Below are positions 17,547 through 23,786 of a stretch of DNA of 64,000 nt, piece after piece (the stretch's first letter is position 1; each line of letters opens with the position of its first letter). The translations under genes and the position numbers were made by a program. The notes beneath the pieces were generated by a model. That model searched no databases and had not been told where the DNA came from. It saw only the letters and a list, made by a program, of their open reading frames with translations. Source of the stretch: VAZQ01 sp036557705 (GTDB taxonomy: Bacteria; Pseudomonadota; Alphaproteobacteria; Rhizobiales; Xanthobacteraceae); assembly GCA_036557705.1 (NCBI GenBank), contig DATBHB010000128.1:20798-84797 (forward strand). Direction: 5' to 3'.

Positions 17547-17625
17547 TGGTCAGGGCGGGTGGATTTGAACCACCGGTCTCCTGCTTCCAAGGCAGGTGGG
17601 GACGACCAGGCTCCCCTACACCCTG
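17547..17625 (-). tRNA. tRNA-Pro(TGG)
   Basis: 79 bases. Acceptor CAGGGTG/CGCCCTG, D-stem GGGG/CCCC with an 11-base loop AGCCTGGTCGT, anticodon loop CTTGGAA on CCTGC/GCAGG, T-arm GGTGG-TTCAAAT-CCACC, A73 and CCA. Immediately upstream of rtcB. Confidence 0.9.
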
Positions 17626-17631
17626 ATGAAT

Positions 17632-17708
17632 TGGCGCGCACGGGAGGAGTCGAACCTCCACCGCCCGGATTCGTAATCCGGCACATTGTCCAGTTTTGCT
17701 ACGTGCGC
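17632..17708 (-). tRNA. tRNA-Arg(ACG), weak D-stem
   Basis: 77 bases. Perfect acceptor GCGCACG/CGTGCGC, anticodon loop TTACGAA on CCGGA/TCCGG, T-arm GGAGG-TTCGACT-CCTCC, G73 and CCA. The D-stem GCAA/ATGT has only three pairs, one of them G-T. Its 5' end is repeated at 13746-13763. Confidence 0.88.
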
Positions 17709-17710
17709 AT

Positions 17711-17813
17711 TGGTACGCCGTGCGGGATTCGAACCCGCGATGCTGCGGGCGTCGGTGATCGAACCGAATCTCCTGAGTAGCGCTCAGGTGCTGGGCCTTC
17801 CAGCTACGTCCGC
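17711..17813 (-). tRNA. tRNA-Ser(GCT)-like gene with a second T-arm and acceptor 3' strand
   Basis: 17813-17741 folds as a tRNA: acceptor GCGGACG/CGCCCGC (one mismatch), D-stem GCTG/CAGC, anticodon stem CCTGA/TCAGG with loop GCGCTAC (anticodon GCT, C at 33), T-arm TCGG-TTCGATC-ACCGA, then A and GCA instead of CCA. Directly after it a second T-arm GCGGG-TTCGAAT-CCCGC, ACGGCGT, A and CCA (17740-17711) has no 5' partner. There is no long variable arm as expected for Ser. Either a chimera of two tRNAs or a decayed gene. Confidence 0.65.
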
Positions 17814-17845
17814 ATGATGCGTGAAGACGCGCGAGAGCGCCCTGT

Positions 17846-17937
17846 TGGTGGGAAGTGGACGGAATCGAACCTCTTGCCCGAAGGGACCGCGTTTACAGCG
17901 CGGCGACGGCACCAGCCTGTCCTTGGTGGCACTTCCC
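17846..17937 (-). tRNA. tRNA-Tyr(GTA)-like, class II, defective T-stem
   Basis: 92 bases. Perfect acceptor GGGAAGT/ACTTCCC with A73 and CCA. Anticodon loop CTGTAAA (GTA) on CCGCG/CGCGG, and long variable arm TCCCTTCGGGCA as in bacterial Tyr. About five extra bases separate the D-stem (CACC/GGTG) from the anticodon stem. The T-stem (AGAGG against CCGTC) pairs at only about three positions. Confidence 0.75.
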
Positions 17938-17942
17938 GTATT

Positions 17943-18018
17943 TGGTTGCGGGCCCCGGGGTCGCACCGGGCCGTCGCGGCTTATGAGACCGCGTGGGTTC
18001 CTAACCGACCTGCCCGCA
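17943..18018 (-). tRNA. tRNA-Met(CAT)-like with shortened D-arm
   Basis: 76 bases. Perfect acceptor TGCGGGC/GCCCGCA, A73, CCA. Anticodon loop CTCATAA on GCGGT/GCCGC, so CAT (Met, or Ile if lysidine-modified). T-arm CCCGG-TGCGACC-CCGGG has G in place of the second T of TTC. The D-loop GTCGGTTAG is present but its stem is reduced to GGT/ACC. Confidence 0.75.
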
Positions 18019-18069
18019 TAAATTGTGCGAAGGCTTTCAACTCCCTCGCTTGCTGCCGGTATGTCCGCG

Positions 18070-18127
18070 GTCCCCCTCCTTACCCTCCCCCAAGAGGGCC
18101 CGAGAGGGGGAGGTAAGGAGGGGGTGG
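18070..18127. repeat. inverted repeat CCCCCTCCTTACC…GGTAAGGAGGGGG
   Basis: Arms of about 20 bases (TCCCCCTCCTTACCCTCCCCC and its complement) around AAGAGGGCCCGAG. It abuts and slightly overlaps the 3' end of the next tRNA-like gene. A repeat of the CTCCCC family also seen at 9104-9150. Confidence 0.7.
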
Positions 18128-18211
18128 GGGATGCCTGACGTGTCGATCGCCACACCTTGCGGTGCCGTCCCGCTTCGAACGGGCGCCAGAGGCCGCTCTG
18201 GTTAGGCATCC
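18125..18211 (-). tRNA. tRNA-Ser(CGA)-like, class II, defective T-arm
   Basis: 87 bases. Perfect acceptor GGATGCC/GGCATCC, C73 and CCA. D-stem CCAG/CTGG, anticodon loop TTCGAAG (CGA) on GCCCG/CGGGA with a G-A end pair, and a long variable hairpin GGCACCGCAAGGTGT. The T-arm region (GGCGATCGACACG) does not form a normal five-pair stem and lacks TTC. Confidence 0.65.
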
Positions 18212-18217
18212 CTAACA

Positions 18218-18363
18218 TTACTGCGTCAGAAACATCGTAGGGTGGGCAACGGCGCCTTCTCCGATGCCGACGGCGTGGGCAAAATCGCGCCGGGCGCCGT
18301 TGCCCACGCTGTCAGGCGGTGCCACGCGATTTTGCCCACCCTACGGAGTTTGTGACGCAGTAA
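18218..18363. repeat. MITE-like palindromic element, CGTAGGGTGGGCA family, copy 3 (complete)
   Basis: 146 bases bounded by perfect 11-base terminal inverted repeats TTACTGCGTCA (18218-18228) and TGACGCAGTAA (18353-18363). Inside these are CGTAGGGTGGGCAACGGCGCC and its complement-type end GATTTTGCCCACCCTACG. It has no coding capacity. It lies between the tRNA array and cspA and is the best-defined copy of the family. Confidence 0.85.
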
Positions 18364-18592
18364 GAAGTAGTTATTGCGTAACCTCGGCACCCTATTTCGT
18401 CTGAGCCGATCGGCTTGATACTTGTGAATCAGCCAACGGTGCCTTATGTGTGCGCGATCGAGCTTTCGGCCGAACGACTTGGCCTTGCCGCGACGAGCGC
18501 GCCTGACTGACGACCTTGTCCCAAAATCTCGAACGAACCGGCTGCGTTAGCGCGCGGCTTATTTACACTCGCACGTGAAGGAAAATGCTCCC

Positions 18593-18802
18593 ATGATGAA
18601 GGGAACGGTCAAGTGGTTTAATGGCCAGAAGGGCTACGGCTTCATTCAACCCGATGACGGTAGCAAGGATGTGTTCGTGCATATCAGCGCGGTCGAACGC
18701 GCCGGGATGTACGGTCTCAACGAGGGCCAAAAACTTTCTTTCGAGGTTATTACCGATCGAAGGAGCGGCAAGTCTTCGGCGGGCAATTTGCAAGCCGCTT
18801 GA
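18593..18802 (+). CDS. cold-shock-domain protein (CspA family)
   Basis: A 69-residue single cold-shock domain. The RNP1 motif KGYGFI and RNP2 motif VFVHI are both present, with KGTVKWFNGQKGYGF at the N-terminus. It binds single-stranded RNA/DNA and acts as an RNA chaperone. The ATG at 18593 follows GAAGGAAAATGCTCCC; a GTG six codons earlier is possible. It is the only gene on the plus strand within the tRNA array and is flanked by the MITE-like repeat, so it may have been part of the same RNA-handling locus or arrived separately. Confidence 0.95.
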   Translation: MMKGTVKWFNGQKGYGFIQPDDGSKDVFVHISAVERAGMYGLNEGQKLSFEVITDRRSGKSSAGNLQAA

Positions 18803-18900
18803 TTGACGTTGCCAATCATAGCGCCTTGACCACGGATGTACTGGCAAGGTGCTACACGCCCGGAAGTGAGCTTTAGACTCAGCACAGCACGGAAAGTCAG

Positions 18901-18987
18901 TCGGCGCCCCTGGAATCGAACCAGGCCGTCTACAGCAGTCCGCTGCCCCGGTTTATAAGACCGAGCCGCACGCCAGTGCTGACGCCG
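18901..18987 (-). tRNA. class II tRNA-like gene with anticodon TAT
   Basis: 87 bases without CCA. Acceptor CGGCGTC/GGCGCCG with A73, T-arm CCTGG-TTCGATT-CCAGG is perfect, long variable hairpin CAGCGGACTGCTG. The anticodon loop CTTATAA reads TAT (Ile AUA), a rare anticodon in bacteria and never normally on a class II body. One base change from CTTAAAA would make it Leu(TAA). The D-arm is tiny (GCAC-TGGC-GTGC). Confidence 0.65.
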
Positions 18988-19013
18988 TGCGCGATAACCC
19001 CGCCGCGCAGAAT

Positions 19014-19090
19014 TGGTCGGAGTGGCAGGATTTGAACCTGCGACCTCTTCGTTCCGAACGAAGAGCGCTTCCAGGCTGCGCTACACTCCG
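19014..19090 (-). tRNA. tRNA-Pro(CGG)
   Basis: 77 bases. Perfect acceptor CGGAGTG/CACTCCG, D-arm GCGC-AGCCTGGAA-GCGC, anticodon loop TTCGGAA on CTTCG/CGAAG, T-arm GCAGG-TTCAAAT-CCTGC, A73, CCA. Canonical in all parts. Confidence 0.93.
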
Positions 19091-19093
19091 GTA

Positions 19094-19168
19094 TGGCGCG
19101 CTGTACGGGACTCGAACCCGTCTCGCTCGATAGACAGTCGAGCTGCCTCACCCGATGCATAACAGCGC
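19094..19168 (-). tRNA. tRNA-Asp(GTC)
   Basis: 75 bases. Perfect acceptor GCGCTGT/ACAGCGC, anticodon loop CTGTCTA on CTCGA/TCGAG, T-arm ACGGG-TTCGAGT-CCCGT, encoded CCA. G73 is usual for Asp. The D-stem TGCA/GGCA is unusual but pairs. Three bases from tRNA-Pro(CGG). Confidence 0.9.
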
Positions 19169-19220
19169 AATGAATCCGCCCCGTTCGGCCGCTACGGTAA
19201 CTGGCCCATGATGAAGTAGA

Positions 19221-19298
19221 GGACGCGAGTGGTTACGATCCACAGGCCCACGGGTTAAAAGTCCGCTCCCTCTCCATTCGGGTTTAAGGCTTCGCGTT
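19221..19298 (-). tRNA. tRNA-Lys(TTT)-like, strongly divergent
   Basis: The core AGCGGACTTTTAACCCG matches a Lys anticodon arm (loop CTTTTAA). An acceptor can be drawn as ACGCGA/TCGCGT, the D-arm as CCT…AGG with a 12-15 base loop, and the T-arm as GTGG-ATCGTAA-CCAC, which lacks TTC. No CCA is encoded. Probably a decayed or highly derived tRNA; the ends are approximate. Confidence 0.45.
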
Positions 19299-19313
19299 GC
19301 TACGCGGGCGAAT

Positions 19314-19398
19314 TGGTGCGCTCGGAGAGACTTGAACTCCCATGTCTTGCGACGACGGCTTCTGAAACCGTTGTGTCTGCCCATTTCACCACGAGCGC
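19314..19398 (-). tRNA. tRNA-Leu(CAG)
   Basis: 85 bases. Perfect acceptor GCGCTCG/CGAGCGC, Leu-type TGGTGAAATGGG D-region, anticodon loop TTCAGAA on ACGGT/GCCGT, variable arm CGTCGCAAGACAT, T-arm GGGAG-TTCAAGT-CTCTC, A73, CCA. First tRNA of the array in transcription order. Confidence 0.9.
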
Positions 19399-19502
19399 AT
19401 CGTGTAACCTTGAACTATTTCTCGCCGAAACCAGAGCCGTTGGTCGGTCCTACGGGTCGAGAGGCGCTCTTATGCTTAGGGAGCGCCAGCCTGCGCTTTC
19501 AA

Positions 19503-19694
19503 TCATTCCGAGCCGAAAATCCGCTGAAAGTCGGCGTCCACGCGCGCGATGATTTCGCGCGTGACGTCGGAGTTCGCGACTGTTGTGTTGCCGTAGACGG
19601 AGGAGCGCCGCTGCGCGCGCAGCTCTTTCAGCGACACGGGAATGTCGCGGGTGCGCTCGGTCGGTTTGTTTAGGGTCTTGGTATCGCGGACCAC
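19503..19694 (-). CDS. small basic hypothetical protein leading the tRNA array
   Basis: A 63-residue ORF on the array strand. GTG at 19694 is preceded by GGCAGGAGGACCAA, a strong ribosome site, which decides the start although the frame is open further upstream. Sequence features are a basic Thr/Arg-rich N-half (TKTLNKPTERTRDI, ELRAQRRSS), then an amphipathic helix (DVTREIIARVDADFQRIFG). I recognise no family. It ends 105 bases before the first tRNA and could be the first gene of the tRNA-rtcB transcript. Not a shadow frame: nothing else codes here. Confidence 0.6.
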   Translation of the reverse strand: MVRDTKTLNKPTERTRDIPVSLKELRAQRRSSVYGNTTVANSDVTREIIARVDADFQRIFGSE

Positions 19695-20060
19695 TTGGTC
19701 CTCCTGCCTGGTTGGCGGAGGACTCGGGTCTCCGCCGGTTACGGTAAGGGCAAGCGCCCTTGTCCGCCTGGTATCCGATGCTTGGGCATGCCCACGCACG
19801 AACGCCGCCAATGGCTCGGCCGATTAATCGGCCGTGCGGCGGCGGTTGAGAGCGCGGTATATGGCTTGCGCGAAAGCATCTCTTCCTCAGAACGACTCAA
19901 ATCGTTCCCTACGGAACAAGGCGATGACATAGTGCCAGACCTTCAAAACGTCAAGACTCCTCGAAATAAATTTCGTCTTCCCGCAAATCAGCAGACCTGC
20001 GACCCACGCGCTTGTTGACGTGGCGACCGGAGAACGTGGGGGCGGGTTGGCGCCGGCTGC
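19695..20060. other. non-coding region upstream of the tRNA-rtcB array
   Basis: About 365 bases without a convincing gene, between the 63-residue ORF and the end of PQQ dehydrogenase 2. A perfect 6-base-arm palindrome GAACGA-CTCAAA-TCGTTC lies at 19890-19907. No sigma-54 (TGGCAC-N5-TTGC) site of the RtcR type was found. Any array promoter should be here. Confidence 0.5.
19890..19907. promoter_or_regulatory. candidate operator palindrome GAACGACTCAAATCGTTC
   Basis: Perfect inverted repeat of six bases with a six-base centre, about 195 bases upstream of the 63-residue ORF. The size suits a dimeric repressor, but no regulator is linked. Low certainty. Confidence 0.3.
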
Positions 20061-20133
20061 GGCGGATTACGGCGCGCCGCACAGCGCGTGCGACAAGCCA
20101 CGGCTTGCGAGCGGCGCGCCTAATCCGCCCTAC
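20061..20133. repeat. inverted repeat GGCGGATTA…TAATCCGCC at the end of PQQ dehydrogenase 2
   Basis: Arms GGCGGATTACGGCGCGCCGC and GCGGCGCGCCTAATCCGCC with inner hairpin CAAGCCACGGCTTG. It overlaps the stop codon of the PQQ gene and may serve as its terminator. Confidence 0.65.
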
Positions 20134-21860
20134 AACCCAAACACGTAGAGCACCGTGGCGTTGCGCTGGTCGCGCATTTCCGGCGAATTGGCAAGCTTGA
20201 TCTTGGCGCCGGCGCCGAGCCCCGACGCGATCGCGACATATTGCCTGCCGTTGACCTCAAACGTGATCGGCGGCGCCGAAAAGCCCGAGCCGACGTTCAC
20301 CTTCCACAGTTCTTCGAGCGTGGTGTCGTCATAGGCCGCAACGGTGCCGTCGAGCAGCGCGAGGAAGATGAGCCCGCCGCCGGTGGCGAGCGTGCCGCTG
20401 AAATTCGGATAGGAGAGATGCACGTTCTTCCTGATTTCGCCGGTCAGCGGATCGACCGCGGTCAGGTTGCTTTCGTACCGTTCCGGCGCCCGATAACCTC
20501 CGCCTGAGCGCAGGAACCAGCCGTTCGCCTTTTCCCGCTCGACGAATTCCCGATTGTTCGTTACGTCTTCGCATGCCGTCATCGCCGGGATGTAGATGAG
20601 CTTCGTGCGTGGACTGTAGGACGTCGGCCAGAAATTGCTGCCGCCCATGCGGTTCGGACAAAGCCGCTTGACCGGCTCGCTCGGAGTAGGCGCCGCGGCG
20701 CCGGAATAGGTCTGCACGTCCTTTGTCGGATCGTAATCGAGCGGCTTTCCGGTCTTCTGATCGATGCCCTTGGTCCAGTTGACGTTATCCATGTAGGGCT
20801 TGGCGAGAAGGATCTGTCCGGTCGCCCGCTCGAACGTGTAGGTGAAGCCGTTGCGCGCCGAATGGGTGATGAGCTTGCGCGGCTCGCCGTTGATTTCGGC
20901 ATCGATAAGAATGTGGGTGTGCGCCTCGTCGTAATCCCAGTGATCGCCGGGAGTGAACTGGAAATACCAGCTCATCTTGCCGGTGTCGGAGTCGAGAGAC
21001 AGCACGCTGTTGGTGTAGAGGTTGTCGCCCGGGCGCGCATAGGCATTCATCATCGGTACCGGATTTCCGGTGCCCCAGATGAGCTGGTTGGCCTGCGGAT
21101 CGTAGGTGCCGGTGAGCCAGGCGGCGCCGCCGCCGGTCTGCCAGGCATTGTTCTTCCAGGTTTCGCTGCCGGGCTCGCCAGGCGCCGGAATCGTATAGGT
21201 CAGCCAGTCGCGTTTTCCGGTGGCGGCATCGAGCGCCGCGATCCAGCCGCGCCAGCCGGAATCGCTGCCGGCGGCGCCGAAGATCACCTTGTCCTTGACG
21301 GCGAGCGGCGCGCCGGTGCTGTTCATGGCCGCGGCCCCGAAGGTGACATTGGTCTCCCAGACGACCCGGCCGGTTTCCTTGTCGGTTGCAATGATGCGCG
21401 CCGGATGGTTCGCCGGCGAGATCACCAGATTGCCCCAGAGCGCGGCGCCGCGGTTGGCCTGCTGGCGCTGCTGTTTGGGGTCCATGCGCCAGACAATCCG
21501 GCCGAAGTCGCCGGAGCGCCCATCGATCTTGTAGAGCACGCCCCAGGAATCGGTGATGTAGAGGAAGCCATCCTCGGCCAGCGGCGTTGCTTCGATGAAC
21601 TCGTTGCCGTTCCCGCCCGCAAGCGCGACGGCGTAAGCAAGCTTGAGGCCTTTCACGTTCTCCCTGTTAATTCGTGCCAGCGGCGAAAACCGCTGGCCGT
21701 TATAGGTGCGGTGATTCATCAGCCAGTTCTGCGGCTCCTTGTCGGCATTGACGAGCCGGTCCGGCGTGACATCGGCAGCGAGCGCCGGCCACGCCGCCAT
21801 CACCACGCCGCTCGCGAGCAGCGCGCCGCGGATGGAACCTAATTGTTTCTTTTCTGTCAT
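20130..21860 (-). CDS. PQQ-dependent alcohol dehydrogenase 2, lanthanide-type motif
   Basis: A 576-residue paralog of the enzyme at 14028-15725. The ATG at 21860 follows GGGGAGGAGATCG and begins a signal peptide ending LAAD. Propeller repeats, RPGDNLYTNS and the PQQ-stacking region are conserved. D309-Y310-D311 (HWDYDE) is the exact DYD form associated with lanthanide-dependent XoxF/ExaF/PedH enzymes. No vicinal Cys pair is present. It follows the UbiD gene on the same strand with a 184-base gap occupied by a palindromic repeat, so co-transcription is possible but not assured. Substrate unknown; a primary or aromatic alcohol is likely. Confidence 0.93.
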   Translation of the reverse strand: MTEKKQLGSIRGALLASGVVMAAWPALAADVTPDRLVNADKEPQNWLMNHRTYNGQRFSPLARINRENVKGLKLAYAVALAGGNGNEFIEATPLAEDGFLYITDSWGVLYKIDGRSGDFGRIVWRMDPKQQRQQANRGAALWGNLVISPANHPARIIATDKETGRVVWETNVTFGAAAMNSTGAPLAVKDKVIFGAAGSDSGWRGWIAALDAATGKRDWLTYTIPAPGEPGSETWKNNAWQTGGGAAWLTGTYDPQANQLIWGTGNPVPMMNAYARPGDNLYTNSVLSLDSDTGKMSWYFQFTPGDHWDYDEAHTHILIDAEINGEPRKLITHSARNGFTYTFERATGQILLAKPYMDNVNWTKGIDQKTGKPLDYDPTKDVQTYSGAAAPTPSEPVKRLCPNRMGGSNFWPTSYSPRTKLIYIPAMTACEDVTNNREFVEREKANGWFLRSGGGYRAPERYESNLTAVDPLTGEIRKNVHLSYPNFSGTLATGGGLIFLALLDGTVAAYDDTTLEELWKVNVGSGFSAPPITFEVNGRQYVAIASGLGAGAKIKLANSPEMRDQRNATVLYVFGL

Positions 21861-21880
21861 CGATCTCCTCCCCTTCCGAT

Positions 21881-22023
21881 TGTCGTCCCGGCCGAGCGCG
21901 TCATACGGCGCACAGCGCCGTAATGAGCGCGAGAGCCGGGACCCATAGCTCGGCGCGCTCGGAACGATGGGTCCCGGATCGCTCTCGCCGCACCTGGGTG
22001 CGGCTCGTGCGTCCGGGACGACA
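21881..22023. repeat. palindromic element TGTCGTCCCGG…CCGGGACGACA
   Basis: 143 bases with outer arms TGTCGTCCCGG and CCGGGACGACA. Inner hairpins include GCGAGAGCCGGGACCCAT against ATGGGTCCCGGATCGCTCTCGC and CACCTGGGTG. It fills the gap between ubiD and the PQQ gene. Confidence 0.8.
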
Positions 22024-22044
22024 GCAAAGCAGAAACACATAGCC

Positions 22045-23652
22045 TTAGCGCCCCGTTCGCGCGAGCGAGTGGACCCAGCCGTGCATGCGCGAGCGTGCGT
22101 TCTCGATATCCTTCTTCGAGAAGAAATCCTCCGGCTTGACCCGGTCTACCGGATAGACCGGGCGCAGGAAATCCTTTTCGTATCCGAACGGCACCGTGGC
22201 ATCGATCCCCATGCCGCCCTCGAACTGAGTATTCGAGGCGGTCCACTGCTTGTCTCCCGCTGTCATCCGCTCCGCCGGCATGAAGGTTTGCCCGCGCCCG
22301 CCCGGAATCGGGTTCAAGATGTCGGCGCGCGGATTCACCCTTGTGGTGAGGCACCACATGATGTCGTCCATCGAATAGGGATCGACGTCTTCCGACACCG
22401 CGATCGCGAGCCGCATGCCCTGCGAGCAGGAGAGCGCTGCGGCGAGGAAATTGCGCTGCCAGCCCTCGTCGATCGGATGACGCTTCTTCACCTGGATGAT
22501 GCAGCCGCCCCAGTCGGTCATGCAGTACGGGATAACAACGTTCTGCACGATCCCGGGCTGGAGCCGTTCGCATAGTTCGTAGATCGCGGCCTCGCGCACG
22601 GTCGTGTCGATGTTATGGTCGTCGAGTGTATGCACGCCGAGCGCGAATATGATCGGCTTTGTCTTCGGATCGCGCATGGTGACGGCGGTGACGTGAAACG
22701 TGGGCGCCTTGTAGGCCTTGCCCATGTAGCCCGCCCATTCCGGATGGAAGTGGAAGCGGCCCTGCACGCCGGCCTCCTCGGATTCCCTGGTCTCGTAGCG
22801 GCGGTCGCGCGGATGCACATAGCCTTCGAGCACCAGCTCGGCGTCGGCCAGAGTGTAGGCATCGATGCTGCGGCACTTGACCATGCGGATTGGAGCGCCC
22901 TGCACGGCGCCGGCAATGCCGATCTCGTCGCAGCCCATCGGCAGCACCGCATAATCGAAGCCGGCGCCGGCGAGCAGCGTGCACGCCGGCGGCACCCCGA
23001 AACACATCGTCAGCGGAATAGGCTCATCGGCCTGGTAATATTTGTTCGCCACTTGCCACATGTGCGAGCCGGGCGAAATCTGGAACGTGCCGATGTTGCC
23101 CCAGCGAAAATTCATGCGGTTGTAACCGAGGTCGGTCCCGCCGTCGAACTCCGCCGGGCCGATGCAGCGGATGCCGGAGCCGACGGTCAGTTCCGGCTCG
23201 TAGGTCGTATGCCGGATCGGCACCACCCATTCGTTGACGTCGGCGGGATTTTCGATCACGTGCTCCTGCACGGGAGCGCTTTTCTGATCGATGATCTCCG
23301 CCGGGAGCGGCTTGCGCAGCGCCGCGGCCAATTTTTTCACCCGCTCGGCGTCGCTTTTCCAGCCGAACATCTTGTTGATGACATTGATATCGCCGAACAG
23401 ATTGGTGATGATGCGGTGATGCGGCTTGCCTTTGACGTTATGGAACAGAACCGGGCAGCCGCCGTCGAGATGCTTCTGCAACCCGGTGATTTCGAGGTCG
23501 GGATCGACCGGCTTATCGGTCTCGATCAGGTCGCCTTGCGCCTTGAGCCAGGCGAGGGCGCTCCGCAAGTCGTGCGCCTGTGCGCCTTCCGGCGGTCTGG
23601 CGCCTGGTTTGGCCGTCGCACCGGGCCTCTCGGCTGGAACATGCTCCTGCAT
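22045..23652 (-). CDS. UbiD-family (prenyl-FMN) decarboxylase
   Basis: A 535-residue UbiD-family reversible decarboxylase. The ATG at 23652 has AGGAG nine bases upstream; a TTG 15 codons earlier is weaker. Typical features are NLFGDINVINKMFGW near the N-terminus, the RMNFRWGNIGTFQI core and ADAELVLEGYVHPRDRR, which holds a Glu of the prenylated-FMN active site. The family acts on aromatic or alpha,beta-unsaturated acids with prFMN from UbiX. No ubiX lies in the window, so prFMN must come from elsewhere. Its neighbours (two quinoprotein dehydrogenases) suggest catabolism of an aromatic alcohol, aldehyde or acid series rather than ubiquinone synthesis. That is inference. Confidence 0.92.
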   Translation of the reverse strand: MQEHVPAERPGATAKPGARPPEGAQAHDLRSALAWLKAQGDLIETDKPVDPDLEITGLQKHLDGGCPVLFHNVKGKPHHRIITNLFGDINVINKMFGWKSDAERVKKLAAALRKPLPAEIIDQKSAPVQEHVIENPADVNEWVVPIRHTTYEPELTVGSGIRCIGPAEFDGGTDLGYNRMNFRWGNIGTFQISPGSHMWQVANKYYQADEPIPLTMCFGVPPACTLLAGAGFDYAVLPMGCDEIGIAGAVQGAPIRMVKCRSIDAYTLADAELVLEGYVHPRDRRYETRESEEAGVQGRFHFHPEWAGYMGKAYKAPTFHVTAVTMRDPKTKPIIFALGVHTLDDHNIDTTVREAAIYELCERLQPGIVQNVVIPYCMTDWGGCIIQVKKRHPIDEGWQRNFLAAALSCSQGMRLAIAVSEDVDPYSMDDIMWCLTTRVNPRADILNPIPGGRGQTFMPAERMTAGDKQWTASNTQFEGGMGIDATVPFGYEKDFLRPVYPVDRVKPEDFFSKKDIENARSRMHGWVHSLARTGR

Positions 23653-23786
23653 GGTTGCAAACTCCTGTCGCAACGCAATAGGCGACTTGCTGTCCAACTA
23701 TACCGCCGACGAGGTGCGGCGGCCAATCGACCGCGTGCCCCGGATGCCATCAGCGCGTTGACGCGCATCTTCGACGCGCTATGGCA

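Noticed and set aside
18593..18802. Cold-shock gene as a confirmed part of the tRNA-rtcB system
   Set aside because: It is on the opposite strand with its own ribosome site and next to a mobile-type repeat; location alone is weak evidence.
19695..20060. Sigma-54/RtcR-type promoter for the rtcB array
   Set aside because: TGGCACTATGTCATCGC on the minus strand near 19935 has GG and GC elements two bases too far apart and lacks TTGC.
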